64,000 nt of DNA from Urophycis tenuis (taxonomy: Eukaryota; Chordata; Actinopteri; Gadiformes; Phycidae): the NCBI GenBank assembly GCA_036785325.1, contig JAXIVH010000044.1:324501-388500 (forward strand). Reading direction: 5' to 3'. Below the pieces are notes generated by a model that saw only the letters and a program-made list of their open reading frames with translations, did not search any database and was not told the DNA's origin. Position numbers and translations under genes: made by a program. Position 1 is the first letter of the stretch. Each line of letters starts with the position of its first letter. Positions 47,881-55,683 of the stretch are shown here, piece by piece.

Positions 47881-48022
47881 ACGGAGGCTGGTGGAGGCTG
47901 GCGGAGGCTGGCGGAGGCTGATGGAGGCGCTCATACCGAATGACACCCTGACAACAGCGGGTGTCTTCCCCCTGATGTACTTTGCTGAGCAGTTTGTTGA
48001 CGCGTGTTGCCATGGGGACTGA
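47881..48022 (+). other. GGAGGCTG minisatellite and a short open frame
   Basis: Five imperfect copies of a 10-bp unit (GGAGGCTGGY) lie at 47883-47927. An ATG in the last one opens a frame of 33 codons (47921-48022) that reads ALIPNDTLTTAGVFPLMYF and ends CCHGD before TGA. I do not recognise it. It could be part of the ZP gene's 3' region or chance. Confidence 0.3.
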
Positions 48023-48405
48023 GTTTCTGGCGGCGGCGGCGCATGCCGGGCCCTGGTGCTGACCCTACCGGTCCCACCGGTGTCCAGACACTCCCAGACC
48101 CGTGGACCTGGACCCGGTGGTCTGCCCTGGACGTGTAGTCATGTGCAAGTCTAGATGTTTAGGAGTGAGTCTCTGGAAGGCTGCAGTGTTGTTTGTCTGT
48201 TTGGTTATAAAATGCGTTTCACCCCCTAGGTTCCGGTAGAAATTTCCCCGGAAAAAAAATAAACTAATAAATGTGATGTATGTTTGTATGCGTATATGTA
48301 TACACGCAAAAAAAAAAAAAAAAAGTAAAAATTAAAAACGGAAAAAAATGACCCCTTGTTTTTTTTCAGACAACTTTTTTTTTCAGCCCATATCTTCACC
48401 AAGTG
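48023..48405. other. Unassigned spacer
   Basis: GC-rich to 48170 (a GGC run near 48030, GGTCCCACCGGTGTCC), then AT-rich with an A run at about 48307-48324 and T runs to 48395. No gene or known element is seen. Confidence 0.4.
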
Positions 48406-48440
48406 TTCGTCCCTGCTCTAGTTCAGCTGTGGCAGGGCAG
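48406..48440 (+). repeat. Dispersed repeat (copy 3)
   Basis: It reads CTAGTTCAGCTGTGGCAGGG, preceded by CCATATCTTCACCAAGTGTTCGTCC. It is followed by GTGTGTGTGTGTACACACATATG. Confidence 0.65.
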
Positions 48441-48714
48441 AGCTACAGCCAGAGCAGCTCTAGATCCATCGTGTGTGTGTGTGTACACACATATGTGCTG
48501 TTGCCATTACACCTCTTCCCTATTTAACCAGTGATCAATGATTACTGATTATTATTCTGCTGCCCCGACTGTATTTGTTGCTGTTTAAATAAAGTGTTTT
48601 CTCTGTGCTGTCTCTAACTGATAGTGAAATGCTGAAGAATGCAATAGATTGGAGAAGGCGGGCCTCAAACCTGAATTGTCATCATAAGACACAACCTTCT
48701 ACAATTTTCATGAA

Positions 48715-48787
48715 GCCTGGGTAGCTCAGCTGGTAGAGCATCAGACTTTTAATCTGAGGGTCCAGGGTTCAAGTCCCTGTTCAGGCT
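48715..48787 (+). tRNA. tRNA-Lys (anticodon TTT), copy 1
   Basis: This 73-base gene folds into a full cloverleaf. The acceptor GCCTGGG pairs with TTCAGGC (two G-T pairs). The A box is TAGCTCAGCTGG. The anticodon stem is TCAGA/TCTGA with loop CTTTTAA and anticodon TTT at 48748-48750. The T arm is CAGGG/CCCTG with TTCAAGT, and the B box is GGTTCAAGTCC. It differs from the usual vertebrate tRNA-Lys in the acceptor arm (GCCTGGG in place of GCCCGGA), but pairing is kept. There is no intron and no encoded CCA. The first T run downstream is at 49023, past the tRNA-like segment. Confidence 0.93.
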
Positions 48788-48927
48788 ACTGGTTATTTGC
48801 AATAGATAAATTGACATTATGTATTTAGCATGCTGAAAACATGTCCTACAATCTGCATTTGGATTATTGACTCTTTACAAAGTGGCATTGAATTGTAAAG
48901 TCAATTATACACGTTGACTCAATCTAT

Positions 48928-49001
48928 GGCCAGTGGCTCAGTGGCACAATGGATAGAGCTGCTGGTGAACTGATCTTGAGTCATGGGTTCAACTCATGCC
49001 A
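48928..49001 (+). pseudogene. tRNA-like segment (Arg-type 5' half)
   Basis: GTGGCTCAGTGGCACAATGG, then ATAGAGC, has a perfect A box (TGGCACAATGG) and resembles the 5' half of a tRNA-Arg. The B box is GGTTCAACTCA, one or two changes from consensus. The anticodon and acceptor stems do not pair well, so it is tRNA-derived and probably not a working tRNA. Confidence 0.6.
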
Positions 49002-49087
49002 AAAACAATGTGGAGTTGGAAGTTTTTACAACAAACACTGTCATGTTGATTGTAATGTGCAGCAGAACCTCTCTCACACAAACCTTG

Positions 49088-49162
49088 CTGGTGTCCCTGT
49101 GGTGCACTTGAGAGCTCCTACACACACTGTTCTGAAGACGGGTTCAAGTCCTGTGAAGGCTG
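49088..49162 (+). pseudogene. tRNA-like segment (GTCCCTGTGGTGCAC type)
   Basis: GTCCCTGTGGTGCACTTGAG, with a B box GGTTCAAGTCC at 49141, is similar to the segment at 50219-50284. The A box is damaged. Confidence 0.5.
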
Positions 49163-49343
49163 ATGTGTGTCTGGGTGAGAGTCTAAATGGATGAAATTGC
49201 ATTAATCCATTCCTGTGAGTCGGTGGGGGATTAGAACCCAGAATATACCCATGTATAGCTTTCTCACTGAAGATGTTTTGTTAAAAATGACATTTGAGAA
49301 AACTACTTCTTGTACTAACAATCTTCTACTGCGCACTGTACCT

Positions 49344-49388
49344 GACCCATGGAGGGTGGTGTACAGCGTACGCCACCCTCCATGGGTC
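49344..49388. repeat. Near-perfect 45-bp palindrome
   Basis: GACCCATGGAGGGTGG is followed after 13 bases by its exact inverse CCACCCTCCATGGGTC. GTAC/GTAC inside extends the stem past one mismatch, leaving a 3-base loop (AGC). Confidence 0.9.
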
Positions 49389-49414
49389 TGAGCCAGAGGC
49401 TGTACACTGTACCA

Positions 49415-49575
49415 AGCTCTGGACTCCAACCAGCCTCTGACCTGAAGCAGGCTCTACCAGAGATTCCTACCCACTGCTTTAACCGTTGTGCCACAAGGGC
49501 CAGTCTACGACTGCAGCAGAAGGTTATACTTGACATCAAAATCGCATGACATTGTTAGAGTTACAGAAGAGACAA
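49415..49575 (-). repeat. Duplicated spacer (partner 51385-51530)
   Basis: It shares with the partner TCTGACCTGAA, CCAGAGAT, TTGTGCC, AGAGGTTATACTTGACATCAAAATC (as AAGGTTATAC here) and GAGTTACAGAAGA. It flanks the tRNA-like cluster on its inner and outer sides. Confidence 0.65.
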
Positions 49576-49589
49576 CAAACAGCTCAACC

Positions 49590-49655
49590 AGGGATTTGAA
49601 CCCCTGTCTCCAGAACTCTGCACAAGCGGCTCAATCCACTGCACCACTGGGATGG
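49590..49655 (-). pseudogene. tRNA-like segment, - strand
   Basis: Read on -, it has AGTGGTGCAGTGGATTGAGC (perfect A box TGGTGCAGTGG) and GGGGTTCAAATCCC (B box, one change). It is of the same type as the 126-bp array units, and the following ACTTGACTTAGAAGTCAGAC is shared with them. Confidence 0.6.
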
Positions 49656-49842
49656 TTTCTCTGATATGTTCGGAAGCTATACTTGACTTAGAAGTCAGAC
49701 AATTGATGACATGACAACATAAAGAGTTAATCAATACCAACCTCAACGGGACTTGAACCTGTGTCTACAGAACTGATTGGAGAAGGCGGGCCTCAAACCT
49801 GAATTGTCATCATAAGACACAACCTTCTACAATTTTCATTAA

Positions 49843-49915
49843 GCCTGGGTAGCTCAGCTGGTAGAGCATCAGACTTTTAATCTGAGGGTCCAGGGTTCAA
49901 GTCCCTGTTCAGGCT
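49843..49915 (+). tRNA. tRNA-Lys (anticodon TTT), copy 2
   Basis: Identical over all 73 bases to the gene at 48715-48787, with the same arms, A box and B box. It lies in a duplicated unit, so the pair comes from a recent segmental copy. The next T5 run is at 50151-50155, again beyond a tRNA-like segment (50061-50129). Confidence 0.93.
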
Positions 49916-50060
49916 ACTGGTTATTTGCAATAGATAAATTGACATTATGTATTTAGCATGCTGAAAACATGTCCTACAATCTGCATTTGGATTATTGACT
50001 CTTTACAAAGTGGCATTGAATTGTAAAGTCAATTATACACGTTGACTCAATCTATGGCCA

Positions 50061-50129
50061 GTGGCTCAGTGGCACAATGGATAGAGCTGCTGGTGAACTG
50101 ATCTTGAGTCATGGGTTCAACTCATGCCA
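50061..50129 (+). pseudogene. tRNA-like segment (Arg-type 5' half), second copy
   Basis: The same sequence as 48928-49001, with A box TGGCACAATGG intact and B box GGTTCAACTCA. It is followed by TTTTT at 50151. Confidence 0.6.
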
Positions 50130-50218
50130 AAAACAATGTGGAGTTGGAAGTTTTTACAACAAACACTAACATGTGAATTGTAACGTACAGTAGAACCTCC
50201 CGCACAAACTTTGTCGGT

Positions 50219-50284
50219 GTCTCTGTGGCGCAGTTGAGAGAGCTGCTGCACTTCCGTTCTGTGGACAGGGGTTCAAGTCCTGCT
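50219..50284 (+). pseudogene. tRNA-like segment with perfect B box
   Basis: GTCTCTGTGGCGCAGTTGAG has an A box one base off consensus. GGGGTTCAAGTCC holds a perfect B box. The distance between boxes is normal for a tRNA. The anticodon arm is not convincing. Confidence 0.55.
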
Positions 50285-50614
50285 AAGGGTAATTTGTGTG
50301 AATGTTAGAGTGTCTGGGTGAATGGATGTAATTCTTGCATCCATTCATCACAATGGGAATAAATGGATTGTGGTGATTGGGTGGTGAATGAGTGAGTGAA
50401 TGAGTGAGTGAATGAATCCATCCATTCCCATGTGAATGTCTGAGTGGGGATGTGGGTGGGCAAAGTAGGTAAGTGGGTGGGGGATTAGAGCCCAACACAG
50501 AACAGGAACAGCTCTCTCACTGAAGACACCCTGTTTTGTTAAAAATGAGATGACATTTAAGAAAACCTTTTCTATAACCCCTTGAGAATGACAAGGAGCC
50601 AACAAACAGCTCAC

Positions 50615-50680
50615 CCGGGGACTTGAACCCTGGTCTCCAGAACTGAACACAAGCAGCTCTATCCACTGCACCACCAAGGC
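50615..50680 (-). pseudogene. tRNA-like segment at the end of the 126-bp array
   Basis: On - it reads GCCTTGGTGGTGCAGTGG and ends with GGTTCAAGTCCCCGG. It has the same type as the array units but a different 3' flank (GGTGAGCTGTTTGTTGG). A T4 run follows at about 50553-50556. Confidence 0.6.
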
Positions 50681-51370
50681 ATGTTCCTAAACATGTTCTG
50701 GGTTTTATATTTGACTTAGAAGTCAGACAATAAAGTAAGAGCCAGGACTTGAACCCTGGTCTCCAGAACTGAACACAAGCAGCTCTATCCACTGCACCAC
50801 CAAGGCATGTTCCTAAACATGTTCTGGGTTTTATATTTGACTTAGAAGTCAGACAATAAAGTAAGAGCCAGGACTTGAACCCTGGTCTCCAGAACTGAAC
50901 ACAAGCAGCTCTATCCACTGCACCACCAAGGCATGTTCCTAGACATCTTCTGGGTTTTATATTTGACTTAGAAGTCAGACAATAAAGTAACAGCCAGGTC
51001 TTGAACCCTGGTCTCCAGAACTGAACACAAGCAGCTCTATCCACTGCACCACCAAGGCATGTTCCTAAACATGTTCTGGGTTTTATATTTGACTTAGAAG
51101 TCAGACAATAAAGTAACAGCCAGGACTTGAACCCTGGTCTCCAGAACTGAACACAAGCAGCTCTATCCACTGCACCACCAAGGCATGTTCCTAGACATCT
51201 TCTGGGTTTTATATTTGACTTAGAAGTCAGACAATAAAGTAACAGCCAGGTCTTGAACCCTGGTCTCCAGAACTGAACACAAGCAGCTCTATCCACTGCA
51301 CCACCAAGGCATGTTCCTAGACATCTTCTGGGTTTTATATTTGACTTAGAAGTCAGACAATAAAGTAACA
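50681..51370 (-). repeat. 126-bp tandem array of tRNA-like units (five copies)
   Basis: GCCAGG starts recur at 50741, 50867, 50993, 51119 and 51245, each exactly 126 bp apart. Read on -, each unit has TATAAAA about 29 bases before GCCTTGG, then a perfect A box (TGGTGCAGTGG) and a perfect B box (GGTTCAAGTCC). The tRNA-like parts span 66 bases (50741-50806 and so on). Units alternate small variants (GGAACATGTTTAG against GAAGATGTCTAG, GGACTTG against GGTCTTG). Because 126 is a multiple of three, a long open frame results on -; it is not a gene. The 3' half does not form a standard cloverleaf. Confidence 0.88.
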
Positions 51371-51384
51371 GCTGAGGATGGTGC

Positions 51385-51530
51385 ACAGGCTCTGACCTGA
51401 ACCAGACTCTCCAGAGATGCCTACTAAGTGCTCCAACTGTTGTGCCCGTCTATGACAGCGGCAGAGGTTATACTTGACATCAAAATCATGTGACATTGTT
51501 CGAGTTACAGAAGAACATGAAGAGCGTTCA
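51385..51530 (-). repeat. Duplicated spacer (partner 49415-49575)
   Basis: It matches the partner in order (TCTGACCTGAA, CAGAGATGCCTAC, TTGTGCC, GAGGTTATACTTGACATCAA, GAGTTACAGAAGA). It is followed by another decayed - strand tRNA-like piece at about 51535-51600 (GGACTTGAACC). Confidence 0.65.
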
Positions 51531-51593
51531 TGTCAGGACTTGAACCACCGACTCCAGTCATCAGAACACACATCTCTATCAGGTGCAGCTGAT

Positions 51594-51629
51594 CTTCATC
51601 CCTGTCCTAATTCAACTGTGGCAGGGCAG
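51594..51629 (+). repeat. Dispersed repeat (copy 4)
   Basis: It reads CCTAATTCAACTGTGGCAGG, then AGAGGTACAACCACAACACC. It is the fourth copy in 10 kb. Confidence 0.65.
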
Positions 51630-51669
51630 AGGTACAACCACAACACCTCTGAATCCATCCACTGTTTGT

Positions 51670-52135
51670 ATTGTTATGGCCCGGCTCTAGGACCATAGCA
51701 AATAACAGAAAGAGGAGTGAGGATTTAATTAACCAAACGAAAATAATTTATTCAACGACAAATAAATAAGTTTAACAAATGTAACAAAATAGCAGATTTA
51801 ACAAAGGAAGCTGGACAAAAATCATATTGCCAGTCTTATCTTGAGCAATCTCCCATAAACCCTACAATGAAGTCAAGTCCTTCAACACAGTGCCGTGGTG
51901 CCAGGGTAAGAGAGAGCCCGCAGACTACCAGGATAGGCGGGTTTAAAGCGTCCTGGAGACGGTGGCCAGCTGCCTCCAATCCGTTGATGACCTGGACCAA
52001 CCCAACAGGAACCAGCAGCACTGCAAAGACAAACACAGCCCACAACACAACATACACCAGCCCTGACAGAGGCCTTGAGGCCGTAACTGCATGTCTGCAT
52101 GTGTCTGTATGTCAGATGACACAAAGGAGCAAATC
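51670..52135. other. Unassigned sequence, possible - strand exon
   Basis: Read on -, a frame of 73 codons (52057-51836) has a hydrophobic start (VVLWAVFVFAVLLVPVGLV). An acceptor-like TGTGTTTGTCTTTGCAG lies inside it, so it is either a membrane segment or an intron end. TTTATT on + near 51748 reads as AATAAA on -. The family is not recognised. Confidence 0.3.
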
Positions 52136-52137
52136 AG

Positions 52138-52360
52138 TTTATTTACATTTAATTTAAAACACTTTGTACATCCGTTCATCCGAGGAAATACAACACCAGA
52201 GACTCTCACGGCCCTGCCATCGCCATCATACAATAGTCAACGAAACACATTACATGACAGCCATCAGCCGGCCGGGCGCGGCGTGACTTCATAGCAGTAA
52301 TATTGCACGCCGTGGAACGTCCCCACCTCGTGCACCGTGACGTCCGCGGCCCCGCCCCCC
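52138..52360 (-). pseudogene. Terminal exon of an unknown gene, cut by satellite
   Basis: Read on -, the open frame starts at the satellite junction (52360), gives DVTVHEVGTFHGVQYYCYEV, then TPRPAG, and stops at TGA (52266-52264). A 3' UTR follows with AATAAA at 52143-52138. The codons are GC-rich and look coding. There is no AG acceptor at the satellite border, so the exon is broken there. Whether it belongs to the same gene family as the cassettes is not known. Confidence 0.45.
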
Positions 52361-52886
52361 CACAAATTAATTAGCTTAGTATTTCAACGACCCTTTGGTA
52401 AATATAGTCTTGCCATGCACCGTTGGAAAGCTTAGATTTCCCCGCTTAAAATGAGCCCATTCGCGAGCAGTCTGGTTGCTCACTGACAAAACTGTGTCAG
52501 GTTGACTGAAGTCTACCCAGCAGCTAAAAACATACCTTCAACGTTTCAATTAACATCAATCTTTCCTTACAGAACACAAATTAATTAGCTTAGTTTTTCA
52601 ACGACCCTTTGGTAAATATAGTCTTGCCATACACTGTTGGAAAGCTTAGATTTCCCCGCTTAAAATGAGCCCATTCCCGTGCAATTTGGTTGCTCACAGA
52701 CAAAACTGCGTCAGGTTGACTGAAGTCTACCCAGCAGCTAAAAACATACCTTCAACGTTTCAATTAACATCAACCTTTCCTTACAGAACACAAATTAATT
52801 AGCTTAGTATTTCAACGACTCTTTGGTGAATATAGTCTTGCCATGCACCGTTGGAAAGCTTAGATTTCCCCGCTTAAAATGAGCCC
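52361..52886 (-). repeat. Satellite on the - strand, about 2.5 monomers
   Basis: Monomers in inverse orientation to the main array: CTTAGATTTCCCCGCTTAAA, GTTTCAATTAACATCAATC. They are diverged (CACTGACAAAACTGTGTC, CCCGTGCAATTTGG). The block joins cassette 9 at the usual GGGCTC-to-AAAATG junction. Confidence 0.93.
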
Positions 52887-53740
52887 AAAATGTATCATTG
52901 AAGCCATCATTGAGACTTTTCTTTTTAAATTATACCGCATGAACATGGGTCTGCAATAAAGCTTTATATATATTTATGTGTGTGTGTGTGTGTTTTTAAT
53001 CACTTACTTGGAACGGCATGATCCCACATCGCTGTGAAGGGACGGCGTTAACGAGGTGGGCGTGCAACCCCTCGAGAGAGTTGCTGCCTCGCCGGCACTT
53101 GTACTTGTTCAGCCGGATGCCGTTCTTCACAACCACCTTCAGAAACATACAGCTGTATGCCAGGGGGGTCCTGTAACACACAACCTATTGCAAGGTCCTC
53201 ATTTATGCTGGTGTCAATTTGAAATGTTACCATATACAAGTTTGAATGGTTTTGACACACGATGACTGCAGAGACAGCTGCAGGATGGCCCTGGATGCAA
53301 GACGGAGGGGGCCTGTGGCTGTGCGGGGAGGACCAGCGGTATGGGTGCTGCCGACACAGGGGGCGGGCAGGCCACAGGCTGACGCAGCAGGAGGCCTCGG
53401 CTGGAGGCGGGTGGGCGCAGGAGGCTTCGGCCGGGTGGAGGACGACAACGCAGTGGGCTGAACGGGCCGGTTGGTGGGAGTCACAGGCTCTGGCTCATCA
53501 ACAAATAATCTGGAAATATAAAATATACACATGATCAGTATTGATATTGATATCTTTTATAAGAACACTGTTCATACTGTTTACACTTTTTATACAACTG
53601 TTTATACAATGTCCATACTGTTTATTTATTAATGTTTATCACTGACAATAAAGGTGACTTGGTATGACTTGTGGGCTATTTTCTTTCCACAGTCAACAGA
53701 ACACACATGAAGCAGCTTATTATTTCGACGACCCGTGGGC
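52887..53740 (-). pseudogene. Exon cassette 9 (inverted; exon B frameshifted)
   Basis: Exon A begins at 53509 after TTTCCAG and exon B covers 53170-53008 with donor GTAAGT, all on -. In B, TGTTTCTGAAGG replaces TGTCTCTGTGAAGG: two bases are lost, so DPPGIQLYV and KVVVKNGIRL lie in different frames. GACACCAGC before B became GACACCAATTTG-like on +, giving QIDTS. Exon C is absent and satellite follows instead. Confidence 0.75.
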
Positions 53741-53865
53741 GAATATAGTCATGCCATACACTGTTGGAAAGCTTAGATTGCCACGATTAAAATGAGATCA
53801 TCCACGAGTCATATGGTTGAATGAAGTCTACCCAGCAGCTAAAAACATAGCTTCAACGTCAACAG
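53741..53865 (-). repeat. Broken satellite monomer
   Basis: One diverged partial monomer (GCCATACACTGTTGG, TTGCCACGATTAAAATGAG, AAGTCTACCCAGCAGC) that fades out at AGCTTCAACGTCAACAG. Confidence 0.85.
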
Positions 53866-55270
53866 AATCGTTTCTCTTTCTACGAAATCGATACAGCTAA
53901 ATACATATGTAACCCAGGTCCCATGTAGTTAAAAGATAAAGCTAAAGTGGTTAATACGATGAGACTGGGCCTGGGCTCGTTGTAGGAAAAACTACAACTT
54001 TTGTTATGTTACTTTAAGAGTGTACCTTTAATAAGGTTTGTTATTTTAATAATGACCACCACAACTGTTCTTTAAATTCAATGAACCCCTCAAAGGCATT
54101 TATTCATAATAAAATAAATGTCTCTTTTGAATATGAAATAAAATAATGAAATAGCACTGAATTACTCAATTGTAAATAAAAGATCTTCAAAATAAGAAGT
54201 TTCTTTTTGTTTCACACTTTCTAATTAATAACATTCAATACTTTTCGAAATCATTCAAATTACCTTTCAAAACAGTAGGTTTAAATTTACATGCAACCAC
54301 TCAAAACTAAATGTTATCTGTGGGCCCCACACACTCATACGAAACACTTTAGAATAGGATTTGAAACCCATTGCAGGCCTGTTTACGAAGCTCGTGTGCG
54401 TTGTGGCCTAAAAACTGTAGTGGCCGTTTCACTCAGGGCTGAGTACAAATAAAAAGCACGTGCAGGGTATGTTAATACTCACGAATCCGATTCAAGGGTA
54501 AATTAGTAGGGGTAGAATGGGAATGGGGGTCTCACGATGACAATGGCACAGTCAATCCAAAACACACGTGGGCAATGGCGCGGCGAAGTCGCACAGCAGG
54601 ACAGGACCCTATGGACAGGACACGTCCGAACACGGACGAACAGGACCATCGGTTGGAAAAACCCGGTCTCCCTCTCTCTCCAACGTTCGTCTCCTTAAAG
54701 CATATCATTCCCGAAATGAGCCATAACATCAAACACTATCTCATGTCGACAAAATATTAGCTTGCTTTAGCTTCAGAAATATCTTAATGCTACAGCTACG
54801 ATATACAGGCACATTAACACTGAAATGCTACCACTAATTAGCACGTCGCTAACCCTGTTACACATCCAGGTTTGCTAACTATAACGATTAGATATAGCAC
54901 AAAATACAGGCATACAGATTATATTCACCTCTGGCAGTTCACACAAAACCAACTTAATGAAATAAAAGGACTTTTATGAATTTATCTCTTAATTGTGAAC
55001 AGTCCTATTTATTTAATGTTACATATTATATTTATGCTTTTAACCAGCACACATTTTAACCATTTTAAATATTATGAACTCTATTTATTTATTAACTTTG
55101 TAAATATAGCATGTTATTATACGGTTAGGTTATTTTTTATGCTCTGTAAGCGTATATGATTTTTTACACAGGGCTACACATACCTTAACGAAAAGTCGAA
55201 TTATTAACTCGCAAAGGATGAAGATCATCAAATTCACCTTAGTTGAATCCTCCGTTGGCAGTGGACAGCA
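53866..55270. other. AT-rich unassigned region
   Basis: Long AT-rich stretch with several AATAAA/TTTATT words and no convincing frame. A 61-codon frame at 54575-54760 (Arg-rich start) has no known relative. CATATGTAACCCAGG near 53900 and CCCTGTTACACATCCAGG near 54855 are roughly inverse and could be ends of an unknown element. Confidence 0.35.
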
Positions 55271-55295
55271 ATGATCGTAAAAACATTAGGTGACG

Positions 55296-55415
55296 TATTC
55301 CAATCCTCGCTCAGCGATTGGTCCGTTGAGCGCCGAGCTCTGCTCAGCATCGCTCCGCCATTGGCCGATCGCTGCTCAACTCTGCTCAGCTTTGCTCAAC
55401 CATTGTTAGGGACTT
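55296..55415. promoter_or_regulatory. CCAAT-box cluster in a GC-rich patch
   Basis: CCAAT at 55300-55304 and ATTGG (inverse CCAAT) at 55317-55321 and 55360-55364, with a partial CCATTG at about 55400, all within repeats of GCTCAGC/GCTCAAC. This resembles NF-Y-type promoter spacing or an LTR-like promoter. It lies just beside the 3' tail of the LINE at 55461. Confidence 0.3.
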
Positions 55416-55568
55416 GGCGGAGAGTTTGCCTGACGAAGACGAACGACACCCACAAGTCCTGCTTCTTCTTCTTCTTCTTCTTCTTCTTCTTCTTCTTCTT
55501 TTAGTTAATGGCGGTTCACAATATAGGATTGTATATCGCCACCTACTGCACAGGAGTGTGTGATATGA

Positions 55569-55611
55569 TCAAGTCAAGTCATGGCATGGCAAAAATAAAT
55601 AAATACACAAA

Positions 55612-55683
<72 letters not shown>

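Larger units (their letters stand above)
48618..49040 (+). repeat. tRNA-cluster unit (copy B)
   Basis: It holds tRNA-Lys, a spacer without T4 runs, a tRNA-like segment with an A box, and TTTTT at 49023. From GATTGGAGAAGGCGGGCC to CAACAAACACT it matches copy C (49778-50166) with almost no change. Confidence 0.88.
49778..50290 (+). repeat. tRNA-cluster unit (copy C)
   Basis: It begins abruptly at GATTGGAGAAGGCGGGCC after a truncated - strand tRNA-like piece (49745-49775). It matches copy B to about 50166, then continues with TACAGTAGAACCTCCCGCAC as in copy A. The unit was therefore assembled by recombination between copies. Confidence 0.85.

Noticed and set aside
50517..51386. A 289-codon open frame on - with 42-residue repeats
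   Set aside because: It is the 126-bp tRNA-like array read in a frame that happens to lack stops, because 126 is divisible by three.
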